A stretch of 12,136 nucleotides of DNA from assembly GCA_037441765.1 (NCBI GenBank), contig JBBIRM010000082.1, positions 1-12,136 of the forward strand, given 5' to 3'. The notes under the pieces were generated by a model. That model ran no database searches. It saw nothing but the letters and a program-made list of their open reading frames with translations, and had not been told where the DNA came from. Below, in pieces: positions 1 to 8,349 of the stretch. Each line of letters opens with the position of its first letter. Position 1 is the first letter of the stretch. The stretch is from JBBIRM01 sp037441765. Its GTDB lineage: Bacteria; Desulfobacterota; BSN033; UBA1163. The position numbers and the translations under genes were made by a program.

Positions 1-2899
1 TCGAATTTATCACAGGCACACTATAAGGACATACCCTCACACAGGTCAAACATGCCGCACACCTCTCCCCATCCACTACCGCCACCACACCCCCCACCTG
101 AAGCGTCTCTTTTGAAAGAATTGTGCAGGCGCGAGCAACTGCAGCGCTTGCTTGAGAGATACTCTCACTAATCAACTTAGGTCCATGTCCTGCCCCTGCC
201 AGGTAAACTCCGTCTGTTGCAAAATCGACTGGCCTTAATTTCATATGAGCCTCAAGAAAGAATCCCTCTGCGGTGCGGGGGAGTTTAAGCATGGTCGCTA
301 ATTCCTCATTTTCTCTCGGAATGGTGGCTGAGGATAAGATTAGAAGATCAGGTTTTATCTCCACTCTTTCCTTTAAGATCTTATCAGTGAAGGAGATGGA
401 TAGAACGTCACCTTCTTTTTTGACTTCGGGTTTTTCTTCAGGATCATATTTAATGAATAGGATTCCTTCATTTCTGGCTTTGGAATAGTAGGTTTCTAAG
501 AGACCATAGGTCCTCATATCTCGATAAAGGATAGTGATGCTGGCTTTCGGATTGATCTCCTTGATCTTGAGCGCATTTTTTACAGCGGTTGCACAGCAGG
601 TGCGACTACAATAAGGTCTCTCTCCATTTCTTGAACCCACGCACTGAATCATCACCACCTGATTGGCCCTGGTGATTTCATCTCGGACATGGATGATTTT
701 TGCCTCCAATTCGAGTTGGGTTAGAATTCGGGGGTCTTCACCATAGTGATATTCCGTGGGTTTCAACTCCTCTGCCCCTGTGGCCAAAATCGTTATTCCA
801 TGTTCAATTTTTCGGTAATACATGGTGGGTGCCACCATCACGCCTGTTGAGAAGTTTCCTTTTGAGCCACTGAAGTCTACCACCAATGCATTCGTAATGA
901 CATGAATCAAGGGGTTGTTTGTCACTTTTCCTATTAGATCTTGAAGAAAGGCCTGAACATCTTCACCCTCGAGCGTATAATAAAGGTTTTTAAGGTTACC
1001 TCCAAGTTGAGCCTCTTTTTCAATAAGAAAGACTTCATATCCTTGTTCCGAAAGTTTGAGGGCAGCGGTCATCCCTGCCACTCCCCCTCCTATTACCAAT
1101 CCTTTTTGGACAACAGATAGCGCCAACTCCCCTAAGGGCTGAATCCTACGAGCATTGGCAACCGCCATCCGAACAAGATCCTTAGCCTTCCGAGTAGCCT
1201 TCTCTTTCTCAGTCATGTGAACCCAAGAGCATTGGTCCCGAATGTTAGCCATCTCAAAGAGATATTTATTCAATCCTGCATCTCTGAGCGTTTCACGAAA
1301 CATAGGTTCATGGGTTCTTGGAGAACAGGAGGCAACTATTACGCGGTTGAGATGTTGTTCCTTAATGGCGTTTTTGATCTTCTCCTGTGTATCGGTTGAA
1401 CAGGTATAAAGATTCTCATCCACATAGACGACATTTTTTAGGGTGCTGGCGTATTGTTTGACGGAGGGGACATTGACCACCCCTCCAATGTTAATTCCGC
1501 AATGACAGACAAAGACCCCGATCCGGGGCTCCTCTGTTGTGACGTCCACTTCAGGAGGATACTCTTTTCTTTTTGCGATGGTTCCCCTTGCTGAAGCAAT
1601 GAGGCCTGTGGCATCAGCCACGGCGCCACTTGCCTGGGTAACTGTTTCTGGGATATCTTTTGGACCCTGGAAAGCCCCGCAGACATAGATACCCGGTTTT
1701 GAGGTTGAGGTCGGTTCAAAAGGTTTCGTTTTACAAAAACCATAGGCGTCCACCTCAATCCCCATCCGCTTGGCCATCTCTACAGTGGCTTTGGATGGGA
1801 CCATCCCTACAGAGAGGACGACCAGTTCGAATTCCTCCTCTACAAAATTTCCTTCCTCGTTTAAATAAGTGATCAGGAGGTTCTTTGTCTTATAGACCTC
1901 CCTCACTTTTGAAACCATACATTTTATAAAGCGGACTCCATAATCTGACTTTGCCCTCTCATAATAGGCATCAAATCCTTTTCCATAGGCTCTCACATCC
2001 ATATAGAAGATGGTGGGTTTCACAAAGTGGACATGCTCTTTGGCGATGATGGCCTCTTTGGTGGCATACATACAGCAGATCGATGAGCAGTAGTCATTGC
2101 CCCAGTTGGAGTCTCGTGAACCTACACATTGAATAAAGGCGATCTTTTCAGGAATGGTTCCATCTGATGGACGAAGGAGATGCCCTCGATGGGGGCCGGT
2201 GGCGCTCAAAAGGCGTTCGAATTCAATGCTTGTGACCACATTGGGATAGACACCATAACCGAACTCCTGTCTGAGACGGGCATCGAAGACTTCGTATCCT
2301 GGGGCGAGGATGATTGATCCCACATCAATCTTCTCTTGGGTCTGAACCTCCCCATAATCCACAGCCTTTGCCAGGCATACCCTTTCACATAAACCACATC
2401 CAATACATACGTTACGATCGATCAGGTATACCTTTGGAATCGCCTGTGGATATTTAATAAAAATCGCAGTCCTCCTGCTCATCCCCTCATTGTAAGTATC
2501 TATAGCACTGACCGGGCAGTGTTTGGCACATTCACCACAACCTGTACATTTGTCAAGGCGAATGTACCTTGGTTTTTTCGTAAGGGTGACAGTGAAATGA
2601 CCGGGCTCCCCTTGAAGGGCCTCCACCTCTGCATGGGTAATTATTCGAATGTTGAGATGTCTTCCGCACTCAACCAATTTTGGAGACATGATGCACATGG
2701 AACAGTCATTGGTTGGAAAGGTCTTATCGAGTTGAGCCATGACCCCGCCAATGGTCGGGGAGCTGTCAACCAGATAAACATAGAAACCGGATTCGGCAAG
2801 GTCTAAGGAGGCCTGCATCCCGCCGATACCTCCACCAATAACCATGACCGCTCCAATGGGTTGTGATTTAGCCTCTTGGGTTTTTCGTGCTATTTCCAT
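1..2899 (-). CDS. hdrA: HdrA-like FAD/iron-sulfur protein, second copy, 3' end cut by window edge
   Basis: Heterodisulfide reductase subunit A-type flavoprotein, the likely electron-bifurcating core of a soluble cytoplasmic Hdr complex. I read at least 966 codons with no stop before the left edge. Visible in order: FAD Rossmann motif GGGIGG (22-27); the HdrA signature TNDCSMCIMSPKLVE; ferredoxin clusters C118/C121/C124/C128 and C165/C168/C171/C175; IQCVGSRD and CSSICCMYA; then a second HdrA half with CHCG (C465, C467), VASCSPRTHEP, a second FAD motif GGGVAG (604-609) and another IQCVGSR. The final C947-x2-C950-x2-C953-x3-C957-P begins a C-terminal ferredoxin domain that continues outside the window. 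ATG at 2899 is chosen because an in-frame TAG lies just upstream and the next ATG is already inside the Rossmann strand; the Shine-Dalgarno is weak. It is the last visible gene of the run, 82 nt after mvhD. It closely resembles the 3847-8289 product but lacks its GltD-like module. The family call is firm; physiological partners are unknown. Confidence 0.93.
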   Translation of the reverse strand, partial: MEIARKTQEAKSQPIGAVMVIGGGIGGMQASLDLAESGFYVYLVDSSPTIGGVMAQLDKTFPTNDCSMCIMSPKLVECGRHLNIRIITHAEVEALQGEPGHFTVTLTKKPRYIRLDKCTGCGECAKHCPVSAIDTYNEGMSRRTAIFIKYPQAIPKVYLIDRNVCIGCGLCERVCLAKAVDYGEVQTQEKIDVGSIILAPGYEVFDARLRQEFGYGVYPNVVTSIEFERLLSATGPHRGHLLRPSDGTIPEKIAFIQCVGSRDSNWGNDYCSSICCMYATKEAIIAKEHVHFVKPTIFYMDVRAYGKGFDAYYERAKSDYGVRFIKCMVSKVREVYKTKNLLITYLNEEGNFVEEEFELVVLSVGMVPSKATVEMAKRMGIEVDAYGFCKTKPFEPTSTSKPGIYVCGAFQGPKDIPETVTQASGAVADATGLIASARGTIAKRKEYPPEVDVTTEEPRIGVFVCHCGINIGGVVNVPSVKQYASTLKNVVYVDENLYTCSTDTQEKIKNAIKEQHLNRVIVASCSPRTHEPMFRETLRDAGLNKYLFEMANIRDQCSWVHMTEKEKATRKAKDLVRMAVANARRIQPLGELALSVVQKGLVIGGGVAGMTAALKLSEQGYEVFLIEKEAQLGGNLKNLYYTLEGEDVQAFLQDLIGKVTNNPLIHVITNALVVDFSGSKGNFSTGVMVAPTMYYRKIEHGITILATGAEELKPTEYHYGEDPRILTQLELEAKIIHVRDEITRANQVVMIQCVGSRNGERPYCSRTCCATAVKNALKIKEINPKASITILYRDMRTYGLLETYYSKARNEGILFIKYDPEEKPEVKKEGDVLSISFTDKILKERVEIKPDLLILSSATIPRENEELATMLKLPRTAEGFFLEAHMKLRPVDFATDGVYLAGAGHGPKLISESISQASAAVARACTILSKETLQVGGVVAVVDGERCAACLTCVRVCPYSVPVINS

Positions 2900-2906
2900 G
2901 GCTCTT

Positions 2907-2924
2907 ACCTAAGCAGTGTTAGGT
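2907..2924 (-). promoter_or_regulatory. Small inverted repeat over the leader of the second hdrA
   Basis: ACCTAA and TTAGGT form 6-bp arms around a 6-nt loop, ending 7 nt before the ATG at 2899. On the transcript the inner GGTAA overlaps the only purine-rich stretch (GGTAAGAG) that could act as ribosome-binding site, so the hairpin could dampen initiation. The stem is short and could be chance; nothing else supports a regulatory role. Confidence 0.25.
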
Positions 2925-2981
2925 CGACTCTAAGGTTTAGGAGTTTATCATCAAGACCTCAACCTTAGCCTTTGCTGGAAT

Positions 2982-3737
2982 TTAGACATTTCGTGTATAT
3001 TTTGGTATCTTTCCCTCCTCCGAAGGATCAAATCCAATTTTTCCTTCCCCAACCAATGAGACCAGATAGGAAAGCGTTTCCTTTAGATTCAGATTTAATA
3101 ATTGACTGATCTCAGTGGCAGGTAAGGGCTTGGTTTCGATGAGTTGAATAATCCTGTTTTTATTTAATTCGTCCCGGATGGTTTCCTCGATCATCCTTTC
3201 CAATTTTTCTGGAGGAATGCGCTCATGGTATACATTTTCTTTTTCCATGAGTTCAGGCCCTTTTCCCACCATCCAGCGGATCTTCTCCCCCTCCAAGGAG
3301 GATTGGACCGCTCGAAGCCTTCCCTTCATTTCCGTATCAAGAGGGAAGGGGCCCAGTTGACGAATCTTATCGATGAATTGGCGGACGAGCAGAGAAAAAC
3401 GTTCTCCCTCTCCTGCGGAGACCCAATCAAGGAGGAGCCTTTCAGATTGAATTCCAGCCATTTCAAGAAGTTTTCGAGTAAGGTTGATCTTTCTCTCTGC
3501 CTGGATATTTCCGCTCAAATAATGGCAGTCTCCTGGGTGACAGCCCAGCACCATGACCCCATCGTATCCAACAAGAAAGGCCTTTGGAATAAAGGATGGG
3601 TCCACCCTTCCAGAGCACATCACCCTAATGACTCGGGTGTTGGGAGGGTATTGGAATCTTGAAATCCCTGCCAGATCTGCACCTGCATAGGCGCACCAGT
3701 TACAGAGAAAGGATAATATTTTGGGTTCGAAATCCAT
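2982..3737 (-). CDS. mvhD: MvhD-type hydrogenase/Hdr iron-sulfur subunit with winged-helix-like C-terminal tail
   Basis: Small [2Fe-2S] electron-transfer protein that in methanogens passes electrons from a hydrogenase or formate dehydrogenase to HdrA. Residues 6 to about 135 carry the family's five cysteines: C12-N-W-C15, C41-S-G-R, and C66-H-P-G-D-C71-H-Y. At 251 residues it is well over the ~140 typical of a plain MvhD. The extra part holds a charged linker (about 136-188) and a segment at 190-251 that reads like a winged helix: a helix at NKNRIIQLIE, a helix-turn-helix-like ATEISQLLNLNLKETLSYLVSLV and a terminal EGKIGF wing. ATG at 3737 has AAAGGAACT directly before it. It lies between the two hdrA genes, which supports a role as a shared adaptor. 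No hydrogenase or formate dehydrogenase gene is in the window, so its partner is unknown. The domain call is strong; the function of the tail is only a resemblance. Confidence 0.9.
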   Translation of the reverse strand: MDFEPKILSFLCNWCAYAGADLAGISRFQYPPNTRVIRVMCSGRVDPSFIPKAFLVGYDGVMVLGCHPGDCHYLSGNIQAERKINLTRKLLEMAGIQSERLLLDWVSAGEGERFSLLVRQFIDKIRQLGPFPLDTEMKGRLRAVQSSLEGEKIRWMVGKGPELMEKENVYHERIPPEKLERMIEETIRDELNKNRIIQLIETKPLPATEISQLLNLNLKETLSYLVSLVGEGKIGFDPSEEGKIPKYTRNV

Positions 3738-3768
3738 AGTTCCTTTTTGCTGTTTGAAAATCTTTCTA

Positions 3769-3836
3769 AAATCCCTCCCGACCCTCCTTTGTTAAAGGGA
3801 GGTAGCGGTTTCCCCCTTTGACAAAGGGGGATTGAG
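3769..3836. repeat. Paired-hairpin intergenic element, probably a dispersed REP/MITE-like repeat
   Basis: Within the 109-nt spacer between hdrA-GltD and mvhD are two neighbouring hairpins. CCCCCTTTGACAAAGGGGG (3812-3830) has a perfect 8-bp stem, 9 bp with the flanking T-A pair, and a 3-nt loop. CCTCCTTTGTTAAAGGGAGG (3783-3802) has an 8-bp stem with one bulged G. The two share a CCTTTG-N-AAAGG core, so they look like copies of one unit. Neither is followed by a run of T on the minus strand, so an intrinsic terminator is unlikely; attenuation or mRNA end protection is possible. Similar C-rich/TTTG/AAAGGGGG elements are, from memory, scattered between genes in many anaerobe genomes; only one locus is visible here. 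Confidence 0.6.
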
Positions 3837-3846
3837 GTAACTCATA

Positions 3847-6800
3847 TTAGGCGGCCTCCTTCTCTTTAAGAGGTGAGAGGGCTTCAATCTGGGCGCTTAA
3901 TTGTTCATCAGTAAAGTGATGAATGGTGATAGCCCTCTGAGTGCAACTCGAGGCGCATACCCCACAGCCCTTACACGAAGCAGAAATCGTTTCCGCCTTG
4001 CTCCCCTTTTCAGTTTCCACTACACGAATGGCACTGAAGGGGCAGAGCAATTCGCAAAGACCACAGCCCACACAACGACTCTGATCAACCTCTGAGATGG
4101 TGGGTAGGACGTTCACATATCCTTTTGCAATGGCTGAGGTGGCACGGGCAACCGCTGCATCCGCCTGAGATATGGATTCACTGATACTCTTTGGGAAGTG
4201 AGCCAGACCAGCCAGAAAAATGCCATCCGTGGCGAAATCGACAGGCCTTAACTTCATATGGGCTTCTAAGAAGAAACCATCAGCAGTTAAAGGCACCTTG
4301 AGCATCTTTGCCAGCGATTCGTTCTCATAAGGGACGATGGCGCTTGCCAGAACAACAAGGTCAGGCTGAATTAAAATATCTTCCCCGAGTATCTGATCCT
4401 TTACTTTCAAGTAAAGAAGTCCCCCCTCCACTTTCAGTTCAGGTTTTGAATCCAGTTGATATGGAATAAACTGAATTCCTTGATTTCTTCCCTGGGCATA
4501 GTATCGCTCCATAAACCCATACGTTCGTATATCTCTGTAGAGGATGGATATTTTTACATCAGGATTTTTTTCTTTAATCCTCAATGCGTTTTTGATGGCA
4601 ATGGAGCAACAGATTCGACTGCAATTGGGACGCTCTGGCGTCCGGGAACCCACACATTGGATCATAACGATATGACGGTGCGATTTAATCTCCTCCCAGT
4701 GGAGTGCAATCTTCTCCTCTAATTCTTTCTGAGTGATCACCCGTAGGTCCTGGCCATAGAGATATTCTGTGGGCGTCTTTTCCTTGGCTCCAACAGCCAC
4801 AATGACCACTCCGTGCTCATACTCCCTTTCTTCGCCATTTGTGGAGAGGATCGATTTGAAATTCCCAACATAGCCGCTTAGGGTTTTAAGTTCGGTTTTA
4901 GTAAAGACCTGAATTCTCGGATTCCTGGTTACCTCCTCGATCATCTCTTTTAATAAGGTCTGAGGATCATTTCCCTCAAGGGTGTAGTAGATGTGGCGAA
5001 GGTTTCCTCCCAATTCGGCCTCTCTTTCAATCAAGGCACAATCAAACCCCTGTTGTGCTAATTTGAGGGCGGCCCTCATTCCGGAAAGCCCTCCACCTAT
5101 CACCAACCCCTTCCGATTCACCTCCACAATGGGTTCTTTCAGAGGCCTGAGAAGAGAGGCCTTTGCTACGGCCATTCGAAGAAGCTCTTTTGCCTTTTCT
5201 GTGGCCTCTATTGGTTGATGCATATGAACCCATGAACATTGATCCCTGATATTTGTCATCTCAAATAGGTATTTGTTGAGGCCGACCTCCCGAATCGTCT
5301 CCTGAAAAAGGGGCTCGTGTGTTCTCGGTGAACAGGAGGCTACAACCACACGATTTAATCGGTTCTCCTGAATCGCCTTTTTAATCTTCTCCTGAGTGTC
5401 TTGAGAACAGGTATAGAGGTTTTCATCGACATAGACCACATTGCCGAGGGTTTTTGCATATTCCCTGACTTCGGGTACATTGACAACACCACCGATATTG
5501 ATACCACAATGGCAGACAAAGACGCCAATTCGAGGTTCCTGGCCAGTGATATCGATCTCAAGAGGATACTCTTTTTTCTTCGTCATCGTTGCTCGAACAT
5601 CTGAGAGGAGGGTGGATGCACAGGTCACCGCTGCGCTTGCTTGGGCGACCGTTTCTGGAATATCCTTGGGTCCTTGAAAAGCGCCACAGACATAGATTCC
5701 AGGTTTACTTGTTTGGAGGGGTGAAAACTCCTCTGTTTTACAGAATCCATAGGAATCGAGTTGAATTCCAAGTTTTTGTGCCAGTTCTTTTGCACCTTTG
5801 GAAGGGGTTAACCCAACAGAGAGGACAACCAGATCGAACTCCTCTTCTTTTAGATGTCCTTCGGGATCGATGTAGGAGATGATGAGATTCTTTGTCTTTG
5901 GTCTTTCCGCAACTCGGGAGACCATCGATCGGATGAATCGAACCCCATATTCCTTTTTTGCTCTTTCATAGTAGGCATCGAAATCTTTTCCATGGGCACG
6001 GATATCCATGTAGAAAATGGTTGGTTCTACTTCATGGTGATGTTCCTTGGCAATGACCGCCTCTTTAATGGCATACATACAGCAGACAGAACTGCAGTAT
6101 TCGTTTCCGCCGTCCCCTGCCATATCTCTGGATCCTGCGCATTGGATCCAGGCCACTTTTTTGGGGGGCTTTTGATCAGAAGGACGGAGGAGATTACCCT
6201 GAAAAGGGCCTGATGCACTTAGGATTCTTTCAAATTGGATACTGGTGACGACATTAGCAAATCGACCATATCCATAAGGGGTTAATCGATTGGCATCGAA
6301 TTCATCAAATCCTGGGCATAAGATAATGGAGCCCACTTTGAATTTGACCATTTCTTCAACCATCTGATGCTGGATGGCTCCTGCCTTGCAAAGGGTCACA
6401 CATTGGAGACATTCAGAACAGTATCCACAATTGAGGCATCGAAGGGCTTCTCGGTGGGCCTGTTCCTGAGTTAACCCTTTTTTTACCTCATAAAATGTTT
6501 TCTGCCTTTCCTCGATAGGTATGGTGGCGACCCTTTCTCTCGGGGCTTTGGATTGGCCTGCGTATATATCTGCAAATCGGGCTTTTTGGGGTTTAGGCCT
6601 ATCCCTTCCTTCATATAGGTCTTTGCCTCTTAAAAATCGATCAATGGAGATGGCCGCCTCCTTACCAGCGGATACCGCCTCAATGGCAATCCATGGCCCA
6701 CTGACCGCATCACCTCCTGCGAATATTCCTTCTCGAGAGGTCTGAAGGGTAACAGGGTCCACCTTTATGGTCCCTTTTGATGTCACTTCCAATCCCATTC

Positions 6801-8289
6801 CTTCCATAAAGGAGAGATCTGGGAGCTGACCAATGGCAGGAATAAGTGTATCTACCTCTATATAAAAATCCGATCCCTCAATAGGAATCGGACGTTTTCT
6901 GCCTGAGGAATCTGGTTCTCCAAGTTCCATTTTAATAAGCCGAAGGGTGATCCCTTTTTCACCCTTTGAGATGATTTCAACTGGAGTGGAGAGGAAGTTA
7001 AATTTGATTCCTTCAGCCTCTGCCTCCTCTACATCCTCTTCGTAGGCAGGCATCTCCTCCCGGGAACGACGATAGAAGAGATTAACTTCTTTTGCTCCCA
7101 TTCGAAGGGCTGTGCGTGCAGAGTCAATGGCTACATTTCCTCCTCCTACCACCGCCACCCGCTGTCCCACTTCAATCTTCTGGCCTGAGTTGACCATTCG
7201 TAAAAAGACAACCCCTGGAATTACATTTGGATTTTCTTCCCCAGGGATGCCAAGCTTTTGATCTTTATGGGCTCCCACTGCAACAAAGATGGCTCGATAG
7301 CCTTCTTTGAAAAGATCATCAAAACTTAAATTTGGACCAATTGGAGAGTTGGTCTTAATCTCTACCCCTAAGGATTGGATGGCCTTTACCTCCTGGTCGA
7401 TGATCTCCCTGGGAAGCCTGTAAGAGGGGATTCCAACCTGAAGCATCCCTCCAATCACAGGAAGGGCCTCAAAGATAGTTACAGGATACCCTTTCTGAGC
7501 GAGATAGGCAGAGGCAGTGAGTCCTGCTGGGCCAGAACCCACAATTGCCACACGCTCCTCCTTTGGCTCTTCTTTCTGAATGGGAATCTCTTCTTTCACA
7601 ATGTCCGCAAGAAATCGTTTCAATTCGCAGATGGCTACGGGTTGGTCAAGATCTTTGCGATTACACTCCTTTTCACAAGGATGGGGGCAGATTCTCCCTA
7701 ATACCCCTGGCAGGGGAAGATTCTCACGAATCAAGGAGAGGGCTTCTTTATACTTTCCCACACTTGTTAGGGCGACATAGCCCTGAACATTTATACCCGC
7801 AGGACAGGTGAGGCTACAAGGGGCCCGATCACCTTTTTCAATGGTGAAGATGTTGGGGAAGGCCTGGGCATAGGGCCTGTAGATGGCTTTCCGGTTGACA
7901 AGGGCCTCATCAAATTCACTCTTTATATTGACAGGACAGGCCTGTGGGCATTCCCCGCAACCTGTGCATTTCGCTGGATCCACATAACGTGGTTTTTTTC
8001 TCACCGTTATCTCGAAATTCCCAGGTTCTCCTTCAACACTCACCACCTCTGAATAGGTGAGGGTTTGAATGTTGAGGTGACGGCCTGCCTCGACCAATTT
8101 TGGAGAAAGTATACACATGGAACAGTCGTTGGTTGGAAAGGTTTTGTCTAACTGGGCCATCACCCCACCGATGGCAGGAGAGGCCTCCACGAGATAGACA
8201 TAGTAGCCTGATTCAGCAAGGTCAAGAGAGGCTTGAATCCCGGCAATCCCTCCTCCAACGACCATCACCGCTCCAACCTTCTCGGTCAT
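3847..8289 (-). CDS. hdrA: Giant HdrA-type flavoprotein with inserted GltD/NfnB-like NAD(P)H module
   Basis: Probable NAD(P)H-linked, FAD-based electron-bifurcating subunit of a soluble Hdr complex; 1480 residues against ~650 for a methanogen HdrA. Order of parts: FAD motif GGGIAG (12-17) and TNDCSMC (C56, C59); ferredoxin cluster C108/C111/C114/C118; inserted GltD-like module (about 153-617); second ferredoxin cluster C624/C627/C630/C634; the rest of the first HdrA half with IQCAGSRD and CSSVCCMYA (to about 900); a second HdrA half starting with CHCG (C926, C928) and VASCSPRTHEP, then FAD motif GGGLSG (1065-1070) and IQCVGSR; and a C-terminal ferredoxin domain with C1406/C1409/C1412/C1416 and C1439/C1442/C1445/C1449. 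ATG at 8289 has a good AGAGGAGAAAT site just upstream. It follows hdrB by 60 nt. I recall long HdrA proteins with NAD(P)H modules being called HdrL in some sulfate reducers; I do not assign that symbol. No transmembrane segment seen. Confidence 0.95.
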   Translation of the reverse strand: MTEKVGAVMVVGGGIAGIQASLDLAESGYYVYLVEASPAIGGVMAQLDKTFPTNDCSMCILSPKLVEAGRHLNIQTLTYSEVVSVEGEPGNFEITVRKKPRYVDPAKCTGCGECPQACPVNIKSEFDEALVNRKAIYRPYAQAFPNIFTIEKGDRAPCSLTCPAGINVQGYVALTSVGKYKEALSLIRENLPLPGVLGRICPHPCEKECNRKDLDQPVAICELKRFLADIVKEEIPIQKEEPKEERVAIVGSGPAGLTASAYLAQKGYPVTIFEALPVIGGMLQVGIPSYRLPREIIDQEVKAIQSLGVEIKTNSPIGPNLSFDDLFKEGYRAIFVAVGAHKDQKLGIPGEENPNVIPGVVFLRMVNSGQKIEVGQRVAVVGGGNVAIDSARTALRMGAKEVNLFYRRSREEMPAYEEDVEEAEAEGIKFNFLSTPVEIISKGEKGITLRLIKMELGEPDSSGRKRPIPIEGSDFYIEVDTLIPAIGQLPDLSFMEGMGLEVTSKGTIKVDPVTLQTSREGIFAGGDAVSGPWIAIEAVSAGKEAAISIDRFLRGKDLYEGRDRPKPQKARFADIYAGQSKAPRERVATIPIEERQKTFYEVKKGLTQEQAHREALRCLNCGYCSECLQCVTLCKAGAIQHQMVEEMVKFKVGSIILCPGFDEFDANRLTPYGYGRFANVVTSIQFERILSASGPFQGNLLRPSDQKPPKKVAWIQCAGSRDMAGDGGNEYCSSVCCMYAIKEAVIAKEHHHEVEPTIFYMDIRAHGKDFDAYYERAKKEYGVRFIRSMVSRVAERPKTKNLIISYIDPEGHLKEEEFDLVVLSVGLTPSKGAKELAQKLGIQLDSYGFCKTEEFSPLQTSKPGIYVCGAFQGPKDIPETVAQASAAVTCASTLLSDVRATMTKKKEYPLEIDITGQEPRIGVFVCHCGINIGGVVNVPEVREYAKTLGNVVYVDENLYTCSQDTQEKIKKAIQENRLNRVVVASCSPRTHEPLFQETIREVGLNKYLFEMTNIRDQCSWVHMHQPIEATEKAKELLRMAVAKASLLRPLKEPIVEVNRKGLVIGGGLSGMRAALKLAQQGFDCALIEREAELGGNLRHIYYTLEGNDPQTLLKEMIEEVTRNPRIQVFTKTELKTLSGYVGNFKSILSTNGEEREYEHGVVIVAVGAKEKTPTEYLYGQDLRVITQKELEEKIALHWEEIKSHRHIVMIQCVGSRTPERPNCSRICCSIAIKNALRIKEKNPDVKISILYRDIRTYGFMERYYAQGRNQGIQFIPYQLDSKPELKVEGGLLYLKVKDQILGEDILIQPDLVVLASAIVPYENESLAKMLKVPLTADGFFLEAHMKLRPVDFATDGIFLAGLAHFPKSISESISQADAAVARATSAIAKGYVNVLPTISEVDQSRCVGCGLCELLCPFSAIRVVETEKGSKAETISASCKGCGVCASSCTQRAITIHHFTDEQLSAQIEALSPLKEKEAA
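6439..7833 (-). other. GltD/NfnB-like NAD(P)H:FAD module inserted within HdrA
   Basis: Residues about 153-617 of the 3847-8289 product match the small subunit of glutamate synthase and the NfnB (NfnL) subunit rather than HdrA. Visible are the N-terminal Fe-S region with C158/C162 and C201/C205/C209 (GRICPHPCEKEC), the FAD dinucleotide fold GSGPAG (251-256), a second dinucleotide fold GGGNVAID (382-389) followed by YRRSREEMPA, the AIGQ motif and the closing GIFAGGDAVSGPWIAIEAVSAG. The YRRS arginines resemble NADPH-binding members, but NADH use cannot be excluded from sequence. Module borders are estimated by comparison with the insertion-free paralog at 1-2899. Confidence 0.88.
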
Positions 8290-8349
8290 ATTTCTCCTCT
8301 TTACTAATTGGTAATTTTCTTTTGAGTAAATATTAAGTACAAAATTTCT

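Noticed and set aside
1438..1758. 106-codon open frame on the minus strand
   Set aside because: Out of frame within the second hdrA; the hdrA frame runs unbroken through this region with CHCG and other motifs.
1..2899. Possible pseudogene, since no complete reading frame is bounded here
   Set aside because: Reading the minus strand from 2899 gives an unbroken frame to position 1; it lacks a stop only because the window ends.
3225..3662. 145-codon open frame on the plus strand
   Set aside because: Antisense to mvhD, which has all its conserved cysteines and a good ribosome-binding site.
3782..3830. Rho-independent terminator after hdrA-GltD
   Set aside because: The stems are good but no U-rich tract follows either one on the minus strand; a repeat element explains the paired, related hairpins better.
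3847..8289. Artificial fusion or misassembly of hdrA with a gltD gene
   Set aside because: The GltD-like module is embedded in frame, with HdrA sequence resuming exactly at the next ferredoxin cluster, and similar long HdrA proteins are known in anaerobes.
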